This document shows, in pieces, positions 1 through 5,829 of a DNA stretch of 5,858 bases. The notes below the pieces were generated by a model. The model did no database searches. It was not told where the DNA came from and saw only the letters and a list, made by a program, of their open reading frames with translations. The stretch spans positions 1 through 5,858 of the forward strand of contig JAEWCT010000365.1 in NCBI GenBank assembly GCA_023390485.1, given 5' to 3'. Position numbers and translations under genes: made by a program. Each line of letters starts with the position of its first letter. Positions within the stretch are counted from its first letter, which is position 1. The DNA is from Pseudomonadota bacterium (lineage in GTDB: Bacteria; Pseudomonadota; Alphaproteobacteria; Rhizobiales; Hyphomicrobiaceae).

Positions 1-1
1 C

Positions 2-136
2 AACCGGCCGCCCCGCGATGGATACATGGCCTTCGTCCGCTCGCCTGATCTCGTATCGATCGAGCTTTTGCAGAAGGGCGGCCCGTTGCCCCCGCGAGAA
101 CCTTGGGCCTCGATGCCAAACTCGGGCACGTGGTGA
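2..136 (+). CDS. C-terminal end of a glyoxalase/VOC-family protein (partial, start outside window)
   Basis: An open frame enters from the left edge and stops at TGA 134-136, giving 44 residues. They read as the tail of a lactoylglutathione lyase-like protein of the vicinal oxygen chelate fold: a '[10 protein letters not shown]' strand, then '[10 protein letters not shown]', then a Pro- and Trp-rich end ([15 protein letters not shown]). The Glu in 'SIELLQ' sits where this family has its last metal-ligand glutamate. That end is typical of short (about 130-150 residue) stand-alone VOC proteins of alphaproteobacteria. Known family members isomerise glutathione hemithioacetals or act on other small substrates, and the substrate cannot be told from this fragment. 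The stop lies only 11 bases before the next gene's start, so the two are probably co-transcribed. The family call is fairly sure and the function is open. Confidence 0.72.
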   Translation, partial: NRPPRDGYMAFVRSPDLVSIELLQKGGPLPPREPWASMPNSGTW

Positions 137-147
137 GCTGTACGCCG

Positions 148-1383
148 ATGGCGCCCCGAGACGTCGCAATCATCGGTGCGGGCCCCGCAGGCCTATTCGC
201 GGCCGAGATCATTGCCGCCGTCGGACATCGCGTGACGATTTACGAGCGCATGCCTTCTCCCGCGCGAAAGTTTCTGCTTGCCGGCCGTGGCGGATTGAAC
301 CTCACGCACAGCGAGCCGATCGAAAGCTTTCTGACGCGATACGGTCCTGACGCCGAAAAGGTTCGATCCATCGTCGAAGCCTTTCCGCCCTCCGCACTCA
401 TCGATTGGGCAAACGGTCTCGGAGCGGAAACATTCATCGGCTCGAGCGGGCGTGTCTTCCCGCGCGCCATAAAAGCTTCGCCGCTTCTGCGCGCGTGGCT
501 GCGACGGCTGAACGAACTCGGTGTCATCATCAAAACACGCCACCGCTGGAGCGGATTTACCGCGGAAGGCGGCCTTTCGTTCGAAGCGCCCGAAGGCCCA
601 ATCATGATCAAGCCGAATGCATCGCTCTTCGCGCTTGGCGGCGCGAGCTGGCCGAAGCTCGGTTCCGATGCGCTTTGGGCGGAGACGTTCAAGAATGCGG
701 GCATTCCGGTGACGCCACTCGAACCCGCCAACTGCGGCGTGCTCATATCCTGGTCTGAGATCTTCAGATCGCGTTTCGAAGGCGCAGCATTGAAGCGCAT
801 CGCGCTCAACAGCGCTGGCGCGACGACGCGAGGCGAAGTCATCGTGACGAAGACCGGCCTCGAAGGCGGCGCGGTCTACGCGCTCATACCGCAACTCCGC
901 GCCGCTCTTCGCGCGCACCAGAGCGCGACACTTTCAATCGATCTGAAACCTAACGTCGAACATTCCGTTTTGGCCGAGCGCCTGGCAAAGCCGCGCGGCA
1001 AGGAAACCCTGACCAACTTTCTGCGGAAAGCGGCCCACCTCGACCCGCCCGCACTCGCTCTGCTGCGCGAGGCGGGCGCAAGCCTTCCCGCCGAAGCTGA
1101 CGCGTTGGCGGCCCGCATCAAGTCGGCTCCACTCAGGGTCAACGGCCTTTCCAGCATCGGCCGGACTATCTCGACCGCAGGAGGGATCGACTGGGCGGCC
1201 CTGACCGGCGACCTGATGATCAGAGAACGTCCGGGCATGTTCGCAGCGGGCGAAATGCTCGATTGGGAAGGTCCAACCGGCGGCTATCTCTTGCAAGCCA
1301 CCTTCGCAACCGCGGCCCGTGCCGCAACCGGCATGCTGGCTTGGCTCGCGAGCACCAGACGCGAACCAAGCCCGCGTCTTTAA
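148..1383 (+). CDS. HI0933/BaiN-like FAD-dependent flavoprotein, PP_4765 type
   Basis: The protein has 411 residues. It opens with a Rossmann dinucleotide-binding motif, GAGPAG (residues 10-15), with an acidic residue at the end of the second strand (YER, 32-34). Next come the HI0933-family landmark 'KFLLAGRGGLNLTHS' (about 41-55) and a middle strand 'FALGGASWPKLGSD' (161-174). It ends with the C-terminal FAD-contacting block 'GMFAAGEMLDWEGPTGGYLL' (363-382). These match the HI0933/BaiN flavoproteins, and the 'GEMLDWEGPTGGYLLQATFATA' ending points to the PP_4765 subgroup (TIGR03862, from memory). Its substrate is unknown; BaiN-like relatives have been linked to reduction of organic substrates. 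I chose ATG 148 because the Rossmann strand starts right after it and a GGTGAG Shine-Dalgarno-like stretch (132-137) lies 10 bases upstream. An in-frame ATG at 103 would add 15 residues that fit no known N-terminus and would overlap the VOC gene. It is probably co-transcribed with the VOC gene and has no visible link to the cys operon. Confidence 0.88.
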   Translation: MAPRDVAIIGAGPAGLFAAEIIAAVGHRVTIYERMPSPARKFLLAGRGGLNLTHSEPIESFLTRYGPDAEKVRSIVEAFPPSALIDWANGLGAETFIGSSGRVFPRAIKASPLLRAWLRRLNELGVIIKTRHRWSGFTAEGGLSFEAPEGPIMIKPNASLFALGGASWPKLGSDALWAETFKNAGIPVTPLEPANCGVLISWSEIFRSRFEGAALKRIALNSAGATTRGEVIVTKTGLEGGAVYALIPQLRAALRAHQSATLSIDLKPNVEHSVLAERLAKPRGKETLTNFLRKAAHLDPPALALLREAGASLPAEADALAARIKSAPLRVNGLSSIGRTISTAGGIDWAALTGDLMIRERPGMFAAGEMLDWEGPTGGYLLQATFATAARAATGMLAWLASTRREPSPRL

Positions 1384-1454
1384 CGCGCCGGAAGCCAACC
1401 TGTCGCAACCCGGCCCGCACAGGGGTTCTACGCACCGCGGCAGTGAGAAAACCC

Positions 1455-1472
1455 CGTTCCGGTATCGGAACG
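1455..1472 (+). promoter_or_regulatory. Perfect 7-bp inverted repeat between the flavoprotein gene and cysH
   Basis: CGTTCCG and CGGAACG flank a GTAT loop, giving a perfect 7-bp stem 72 bases after the flavoprotein stop and directly before the AT-rich island. In RNA it could end the upstream transcript, but no run of T follows, so it makes a weak intrinsic terminator. As DNA it could be an operator just upstream of the cysH promoter. A second pairing, GGGGTT 1422-1427 with AACCCC 1450-1455, lies immediately 5' and touches the same base at 1455. The repeat itself is certain; its role is inferred. Confidence 0.4.
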
Positions 1473-1505
1473 AGGAATAATATCCTATTCTTATTTATAG
1501 ATATC
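1473..1505 (+). promoter_or_regulatory. Probable cysHDN promoter/operator (AT-rich island)
   Basis: In a GC-rich window, this stretch is only about 20% G+C and sits 50-80 bases before cysH, the position expected for the operon promoter. Within it, GAATA (1475-1479) and TATTC (1486-1490) form a dyad with a 6-base spacer. ATATC (1480-1484) and GATAT (1500-1504) form a second, wider dyad. Several -10-like hexamers are possible (TATCCT 1481, TATTCT 1486, TATAGA 1496), but none has a convincing -35 at 16-18 bases, which suggests activator-dependent initiation. LysR-type and Rrf2-type regulators are known for cys genes. I cannot assign either from the sequence, and no regulator gene lies in the window. 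Confidence 0.45.
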
Positions 1506-1541
1506 GCTTCTCAGGAGAATGATTTACCCTTATGTAGCGAA

Positions 1542-1560
1542 GTCTGGAGGTCTCCATGAC
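1542..1560 (+). promoter_or_regulatory. cysH ribosome-binding site inside a short hairpin
   Basis: A strong Shine-Dalgarno sequence, GGAGG (1546-1550), lies 5 bases before the cysH ATG at 1556 and fixes the start. The same bases can fold: GTCTGGA (1542-1548) pairs with TCCA (1553-1556) and GAC (1558-1560), with one bulged T at 1557 and a GGTC loop. The fold would cover part of the Shine-Dalgarno and the start codon. The ribosome-binding site is clear; control by the hairpin is inference, since the stem is short. Confidence 0.5.
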
Positions 1561-2365
1561 GTTGTTTGAAGCACCCGCATCCGCTGCCAGCGGCTCGGCG
1601 GCGGCGGATCATTCCGCACCGCAGCATGCACTTGCAGTGGCGCTTGATCATCAGTTGGCCGAGATGACGACGCTTGAGGAACGTCTCGCCGCAATCCGTT
1701 CGGCGATCGATGGTACGATTGCATTCTCGACCAGCCTCGGCATCGAGGATCAGGCGATCACACACGCCATTGCATCGAGGGGGACAGACATCGACATTTT
1801 CACGCTTGATACCGGGCGCCACTTTCCCGAGACGCTCGACACTCTGTTCGATACCGAAGGCAAGTATGGCATCAAGATCCGCGTGATGTTCCCGGACGCG
1901 GCCGAAGTCGAGGACCTCGTCGCGAACGACGGCGTCTACGGCTTTCGCTATTCCGTCGACGCGCGAAAGGCCTGCTGCGAAGTTCGCAAAGTGCGACCGC
2001 TCAATCGCGCACTGAAGGGCGCGGCCGCCTGGCTGACTGGCCTTCGCCGCGAGCAATCGCAGGGCCGCTCGCATGTCCCGTTCGCGAGCTACGATCCGGC
2101 GCAGAACCTCATCAAGCTGAACCCCATCGCCGACTGGACGCTGGCCCAGCTCGAAGATTACGTTGCTGCCAACAAAATTCCGGTCAACGCGCTGCACGCC
2201 AAAGGCTTCCCATCGATCGGCTGCCAGCCGTGCACGCGAGCGATTGCGCCGGGCGAGGATATCCGCGCCGGTCGCTGGTGGTGGGAAAACGAGAATGGCA
2301 AGGAATGCGGGCTTCACACGCAGTCCGAAGATCCCGGCTTCGAACCAAAGGACCGCGCCGCATGA
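1556..2365 (+). CDS. cysH: Adenylyl-sulfate (APS) reductase, iron-sulfur type
   Basis: The protein has 269 residues. It reduces APS to sulfite and AMP in the cytoplasm, using thioredoxin or a similar donor. The PAPS-reductase fold is visible: the modified P-loop region '[10 protein letters not shown]' (57-66), '[10 protein letters not shown]' (84-93) and 'TGLRREQS' (161-168). The catalytic cysteine lies in ECGLH (250-254). CysCys at 140-141 and CxxC at 223-226 form the four-cysteine set that binds a [4Fe-4S] cluster. This set marks APS reductases (as in rhizobia and Pseudomonas) and is missing from the E. coli-type PAPS reductase, so APS is the likely substrate. Some databases will still label it phosphoadenylyl-sulfate reductase. 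The first about 25 residues are Ala/Ser-rich and probably disordered. The start is set by GGAGG at 1546-1550. It is the first gene of a three-gene operon, and its stop overlaps the cysD start (ATGA). The usual neighbours cysI and cysG are not upstream. Confidence 0.95.
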   Translation: MTLFEAPASAASGSAAADHSAPQHALAVALDHQLAEMTTLEERLAAIRSAIDGTIAFSTSLGIEDQAITHAIASRGTDIDIFTLDTGRHFPETLDTLFDTEGKYGIKIRVMFPDAAEVEDLVANDGVYGFRYSVDARKACCEVRKVRPLNRALKGAAAWLTGLRREQSQGRSHVPFASYDPAQNLIKLNPIADWTLAQLEDYVAANKIPVNALHAKGFPSIGCQPCTRAIAPGEDIRAGRWWWENENGKECGLHTQSEDPGFEPKDRAA

Positions 2366-3267
2366 CGGCTTCGCCTTCGCATCTTGATCTCCTTGAATCT
2401 GAAAGCATTCACATCTTCCGTGAGGCGGCGGCGCAGTTCCGCAAGCCGGTGCTGATGTATTCGATCGGCAAGGATTCGACTGTTCTTCTGCATCTTGCGC
2501 GCAAGGCCTTCTTTCCGCAGGCCGTGCCCTTCCCTCTGCTTCACGTCGATACGACGTGGAAGTTCCGGGATATGATCGCCTTTCGCGATCGCACGGCCCG
2601 CGAGCTGGGGCTGGACTTGATTGTCCACACCAACGAGGACGGCATCAAGCGCGGCATCAATCCGATCGACCACGCCCCCTCTATCCATACCGACGTTCTG
2701 AAAACGCAGGCGCTGAAGCAGGCCCTCGACAAGTATGGCTTCGATGCCGCTTTCGGTGGCGCCCGCCGCGACGAAGAAGCAAGCCGCGCCAAGGAACGCG
2801 TCTTTTCCTTCCGAGCTTCCGGCCACCGCTGGGACCCGCGCAAGCAGCGCCCCGAGATGTGGCATCTGTTGAATGGCCGCCTCGGGACCGGCGAGACGGT
2901 GCGCATCTTCCCGATGTCGAATTGGACCGAAAAAGACGTCTGGCGCTACATTCTGCGCGAGAAGCTGGAAGTCGTACCGCTGTATTACGCCGCCGAACGG
3001 CCGACCATCGTTCGCAACGGTCAAATCCTGATGCAGGATGACGAGCGTCTGCAGCCGCGGGATGGCGAGAAAGTCGAAATGCGGAAAATTCGCTTCCGTA
3101 CGCTCGGCGATTATCCGCTGACCGCGGCGATCGAATCCGATGCCGATACGATCGAAGCCGTCGTTGCCGAAACGATCAACGCGCAGACGTCGGAACGTCA
3201 GGGCCGCCTCATCGATCACGACCAGGCCGGCGCAATGGAAAAGAAGAAGCAGGAAGGCTATTTCTGA
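2362..3267 (+). CDS. cysD: Sulfate adenylyltransferase subunit 2 (ATP sulfurylase small subunit)
   Basis: The protein has 301 residues, matching the usual length of about 300. It is the catalytic, ATP-pyrophosphatase-fold subunit of ATP sulfurylase; with CysN it makes APS and pyrophosphate from sulfate and ATP. Visible landmarks are the PP-loop SIGKDS (34-39), '[10 protein letters not shown]' (59-68), the charged '[16 protein letters not shown]' block (131-146), '[12 protein letters not shown]' (183-194) and the conserved C-terminus ending in [11 protein letters not shown] 2362 is chosen because it overlaps the cysH stop (ATGA), has AAGGA at 2348-2352 with a 9-base spacing, and gives the standard N-terminus '[16 protein letters not shown]'. 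Upstream in-frame starts (such as 2230) would only read through cysH in another frame. The overlaps with cysH and cysN point to translational coupling and balanced subunit synthesis. Confidence 0.97.
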   Translation: MTASPSHLDLLESESIHIFREAAAQFRKPVLMYSIGKDSTVLLHLARKAFFPQAVPFPLLHVDTTWKFRDMIAFRDRTARELGLDLIVHTNEDGIKRGINPIDHAPSIHTDVLKTQALKQALDKYGFDAAFGGARRDEEASRAKERVFSFRASGHRWDPRKQRPEMWHLLNGRLGTGETVRIFPMSNWTEKDVWRYILREKLEVVPLYYAAERPTIVRNGQILMQDDERLQPRDGEKVEMRKIRFRTLGDYPLTAAIESDADTIEAVVAETINAQTSERQGRLIDHDQAGAMEKKKQEGYF

Positions 3268-4802
3268 TGTCGGTGCACGCGCTGCATAAACACGAGCTCT
3301 CGCACAAGCCTCAACCGCATCTCGAAGTCGTGCCCAATCTCGTGCGCGAGTTAGGCGGCATCACGCATCTTTTGACCTGCGGTTCGGTCGACGACGGCAA
3401 ATCGACGTTGATCGGCCGCCTGCTTTGGGACGCCTCCGACCTGTACGAGGACCAGCGCGAGAACGTGCGCCGCTCGGGCCGCAAGGCCGCCGGCACCGAT
3501 CTTCCTGACTTCTCGATGCTGCTTGACGGTCTCGTCGCCGAGCGCGAGCAAGGCATCACGATCGATATCGCCTGGAAATATTTCGATACCGAAACGCGCC
3601 GCTTCGTCATCATCGATTCTCCCGGCCACGAGCAGTACACGCGCAACATGGCCTCGGGCGCATCGCACGCCGACGTCGCCATCGTGCTCGTCGACGCGCG
3701 CTCGGGCGTGAAGAAACAAACGAAACGCCACACAGCGATCCTCGATCTCGTCGGCGTCAAGCACGTCGTCCTCGCCGTCAACAAGCTGGACCTCGTCGGC
3801 TGGTCGGAAGACGTTTTCCGCAAGATCGAAGCCGATTTCCGCACGCTGTGCTGGAAGTTCAATTTCTGGGACGCAACCGCCATCCCGCTGTCGGCCGTCT
3901 TCGGCGACAACGTTTCGGCGAAATCCGAAAACATGTCCTGGTACAGCGGCCCGACGCTCATCCAGCATCTGGAGAAGACGCCAAGCCGCGTCAGCGAAGC
4001 CGGTTCCGTGTTTCGCTTTCCCGTGCAGACCGTGCTGCGAGATGGCCAGGATTTCCGCGGCCTCGCAGGCACCGTCACGTCCGGATCGGTCAAGGTCGGC
4101 GACGTCCTCGTCGATACCTTGAGCAACGCCAGTGGCAAGGTGATCCGCATAGCGACAATGGACGGCGATCTTGAATCTGCGGCCGCCGGTCAGGCTATCG
4201 CGCTGCAGCTCGACGTCGATATCGACGTATCGCGCGGCGCCGTGCTGTCCACTCCCGAGATGCGCCCCGTCGCGGCTCAGACCGTCGAAGCTCGTTTCGT
4301 TTGGCTGTCGGAGGACGAATTCAGCCCAACGGCCGGCTACCTCTTGCGAACCTCGACCGATCTCATTCCCATTTCCAATATCGAGATCAAGGCGCTGCTC
4401 GATCTCGAAACGATGGCATCGCGTCCGGCAAGGGGCTGCGGCGCGAACGATATTGCAATCGCTAAAATCTCGCTGGGCCGCGCCGCCGCCATCGATGTTT
4501 TCGCCGAAACGCCCGAAACCGGAACGCTCCTGCTCGTCGACTCCGTCTCCGGCGCAACGATGGCGGGCGGTATTGCGACGGCGGTCAATTCCAAGGCTGA
4601 AAAGCCGGCCGAGGGACATTTCGTGCTCAAGCGCGACATGCTTGCCAACGGTCTTAATCGCGACCTCTCGATGAGTTCGAGCGATCGCGAAGAGTTCATG
4701 CGCCGCGCGAACGAGGTCGCAATCATTCTCCGCGCAGCCGGCGTCGCGGTCGCCATCGAGCCGCCGCCGCCAGTCGATGATGGCATGGATCCGGGGCTTT
4801 AA
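3267..4802 (+). CDS. cysN: Sulfate adenylyltransferase subunit 1 (ATP sulfurylase GTPase) with a vestigial APS-kinase-like tail
   Basis: The protein has 511 residues. It is the GTPase subunit that drives APS synthesis by CysD. The G domain has the P-loop GSVDDGKST (39-47), G2 'QGITID' (95-100), G3 DSPGH (117-121), G4 NKLD (172-175) and a G5-like 'PLSA' (207-210). Two EF-Tu-like beta-barrel domains follow, at about 245-335 and 340-440. A typical stand-alone CysN such as that of E. coli (475 residues) ends soon after the 'TGTLLLVDSVSGATMAGGI' strand. Here about 70 more residues follow. Of these, 451-498 resemble the middle of CysC but lack its P-loop, so this is not a functional CysN-CysC bifunctional enzyme. 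The tail ends in a Pro/Asp-rich stretch. ATG 3267 shares one base with the cysD stop (TGATG), and AGGAAGG (3251-3257) is a good ribosome-binding site. It is the last gene of the operon. Confidence 0.95.
   Translation: MSVHALHKHELSHKPQPHLEVVPNLVRELGGITHLLTCGSVDDGKSTLIGRLLWDASDLYEDQRENVRRSGRKAAGTDLPDFSMLLDGLVAEREQGITIDIAWKYFDTETRRFVIIDSPGHEQYTRNMASGASHADVAIVLVDARSGVKKQTKRHTAILDLVGVKHVVLAVNKLDLVGWSEDVFRKIEADFRTLCWKFNFWDATAIPLSAVFGDNVSAKSENMSWYSGPTLIQHLEKTPSRVSEAGSVFRFPVQTVLRDGQDFRGLAGTVTSGSVKVGDVLVDTLSNASGKVIRIATMDGDLESAAAGQAIALQLDVDIDVSRGAVLSTPEMRPVAAQTVEARFVWLSEDEFSPTAGYLLRTSTDLIPISNIEIKALLDLETMASRPARGCGANDIAIAKISLGRAAAIDVFAETPETGTLLLVDSVSGATMAGGIATAVNSKAEKPAEGHFVLKRDMLANGLNRDLSMSSSDREEFMRRANEVAIILRAAGVAVAIEPPPPVDDGMDPGL
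4617..4760 (+). other. APS-kinase (CysC)-like remnant within the cysN C-terminus
   Basis: CysN residues 451-498 align without gaps with the segment of APS kinase that follows its P-loop. 'FVLKRDMLANGLNRDL' (452-467) matches the CysC pattern 'xLLDGDNVRHGLNRDL'. 'SSDREEFMRRANEVA' (471-485) matches 'xADRxENIRRxAEVA', and 'LRAAGVAVAIE' (488-498) matches the next strand 'xxDAGLIVLVS'. GLNRDL is kept exactly. The substrate-site signature DGDN is degraded to KRDM (455-458), the Walker A GLSGSGKST is absent, and nothing after the strand remains. I see no continuation of CysC in the other frames or downstream of the stop. The CysC patterns are recalled from the family, not computed. Fusion decay followed by retention is the simplest reading. 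Confidence 0.62.
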
Positions 4803-4856
4803 GCGCAGGCTCAGAAACCGGGTGCGTCACACCGCTCACAGCACATTCCGCGCCCT

Positions 4857-4899
4857 TTGCGCGCGGCATCCCTTTCGCGAAGGGGATCGCTGCGCGCAA
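4857..4899 (+). terminator. Long GC-rich stem-loop downstream of cysN
   Basis: TTGCGCGC (4857-4864) pairs perfectly with GCGCGCAA (4892-4899). The stem continues through 4865-4867 with 4889-4891 and, past one unpaired C at 4888, through ATCCCTTT (4868-4875) with AAGGGGAT (4880-4887, one G-T pair). A CGCG loop closes it. About 19 pairs make a very stable RNA hairpin 54 bases after the cysN stop. Only a short AATTCT follows, so it is an imperfect intrinsic terminator; it could instead protect the 3' end of the cys mRNA. The fold is clear and the role is likely but not proven. The rest of 4803-5003 shows no gene. Confidence 0.55.
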
Positions 4900-5003
4900 T
4901 TCTATCGGACGCGAAAAATCTCCGTTATCGAAGCGTCAAATCCACAATTGCGGATCTGAGTGATCTCGCGTAGGTCAATTCGTCAACCGCGCCACGGAAT
5001 CCC

Positions 5004-5804
5004 ATGCCCGAATTCGATCTGACCACGCTCTGGCCCATGGTAATTACGGGCGGCTTTGTCGTCGGCTTCCTCGTCGGAATGACTGGTGTCGGCGCCGGCT
5101 CTCTGATGACTCCATTTCTTATCACCAAGATCGGCGTGCCGCCTGCATTGGCTGTCGGCACCGACTTGCTGTTCGCATCGATCACCAAAGCGTCGGCCGC
5201 CTGGCCTCACCATAACTTCGGTAACGTCAACTGGCGGCTTGTCGGTGGGCTGGCGATGGGAAGCGTACCGGGATCGCTGGCGATGCTCGCGGTCTTGCAC
5301 ACGCTCAATCCCGACACCGCAGCGCTTGCCCTGTTCATCAAGAGAGCCCTTGTCGCTGCGCTCGTGCTTAGCTCAATCGCAATCCTGATCTATCCGTTCG
5401 TCGTTCGCGGCAACGCGCTTGTTGGCGAACCGGCAGAAATCAAGGTTCGCCGTCTACCGACCTTGCTCCTCGGGTTCACGCTCGGATCGATCGTCACGCT
5501 GACTTCGGTCGGCGCTGGCGCGATTGGCGTCGTTATCCTGACGCTGCTTTATCCGATGCTTCGGACGCGCCGCCTGATCGGCACCGACATCGTGCACGCC
5601 GTGCCGCTGACGCTCATCTCCGGTCTCGGTCACATGTCGATTGGCAATACGAGCTTCGAGCTTCTGGGATTGCTCCTTGTCGGCTCGATCCCGGGCATCG
5701 CCATCGGATCGCGCTTGACGGGCATCCTGCCCGATTGGCTGCTGCGCGTCTTCCTGGCGCTGATCCTCAGCTTCGCCGCCTACCAGCTCTCACTGAAGCT
5801 CTAG
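5004..5804 (+). CDS. TSUP-family (TauE/SafE) membrane transporter, probable sulfite exporter or sulfate carrier
   Basis: The protein has 266 residues, the usual size for this family, and is an inner-membrane protein with about eight hydrophobic segments. It shows the two-fold repeat of the family. The first half has 'GFLVGMTGVGAGSLMTPFLI' (21-40), 'AVGTDLLFASITK' (50-62) and 'HHNFGNVNW' (69-77). The second half has the related 'GSIVTLTSVGAGAIGVVIL' (161-179), 'LIGTDIVHAVPL' (191-202) and 'GHMSIGN' (209-215). Characterised relatives export sulfite or sulfoacetate, while the Corynebacterium CysZ of this family is proposed to import sulfate. Placement after cysHDN supports an inorganic sulfur substrate, but the direction of transport cannot be read from the sequence. 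The ATG at 5004 has only a weak GGA (4996-4998) upstream; an in-frame ATG at 5037 would cut into the first membrane segment. A hairpin and about 200 non-coding bases separate it from cysN, so it may have its own promoter, though I find no convincing one. Confidence 0.88.
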   Translation: MPEFDLTTLWPMVITGGFVVGFLVGMTGVGAGSLMTPFLITKIGVPPALAVGTDLLFASITKASAAWPHHNFGNVNWRLVGGLAMGSVPGSLAMLAVLHTLNPDTAALALFIKRALVAALVLSSIAILIYPFVVRGNALVGEPAEIKVRRLPTLLLGFTLGSIVTLTSVGAGAIGVVILTLLYPMLRTRRLIGTDIVHAVPLTLISGLGHMSIGNTSFELLGLLLVGSIPGIAIGSRLTGILPDWLLRVFLALILSFAAYQLSLKL

Positions 5805-5829
5805 TTAGCCGAAAAAGCCCCCCCGCAGA

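Noticed and set aside
103..147. Upstream ATG extension of the flavoprotein gene
   Set aside because: It would overlap the VOC gene's end in another frame and add 15 residues before the Rossmann strand; ATG 148 has a better ribosome-binding site.
193..1398. Several minus-strand open frames opposite the flavoprotein gene
   Set aside because: All are antisense shadows of a gene with clear Rossmann and C-terminal FAD motifs.
1400..1555. SAM-II or other known riboswitch in the cysH leader
   Set aside because: I could not match the pseudoknot layout or conserved core of SAM-II or another sulfur riboswitch; only short hairpins are visible.
1519..1569. 16-residue leader peptide reading into cysH
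   Set aside because: The AGGAG before it ends one base from the ATG, too close for initiation, and the peptide is not rich in Cys or Met as an attenuation leader would be.
2230..2361. Upstream ATG extension of cysD
   Set aside because: The added 44 residues are cysH read in another frame; ATG 2362 gives the normal CysD N-terminus.
2314..3219. 301-codon minus-strand open frame opposite cysD
   Set aside because: It mirrors the codon structure of cysD, has no recognisable motif and no credible ribosome-binding site.
3351..4619. 422-codon open frame on the minus strand opposite cysN
   Set aside because: It lies wholly antisense to a clear CysN with all GTPase motifs. Its translation has no recognisable domain and is Arg/Asp/Gly-rich, as expected from the complement of GC-rich coding sequence.
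4777..4959. 60-codon open frame overlapping the end of cysN
   Set aside because: It starts inside cysN, runs through the hairpin at 4857-4899, and its Arg-rich translation matches nothing I recognise.
4803..5003. Continuation of the APS-kinase domain downstream of cysN by frameshift
   Set aside because: I read all three forward frames after the stop and found no CysC landmarks such as the FISP strand or the later kinase motifs.
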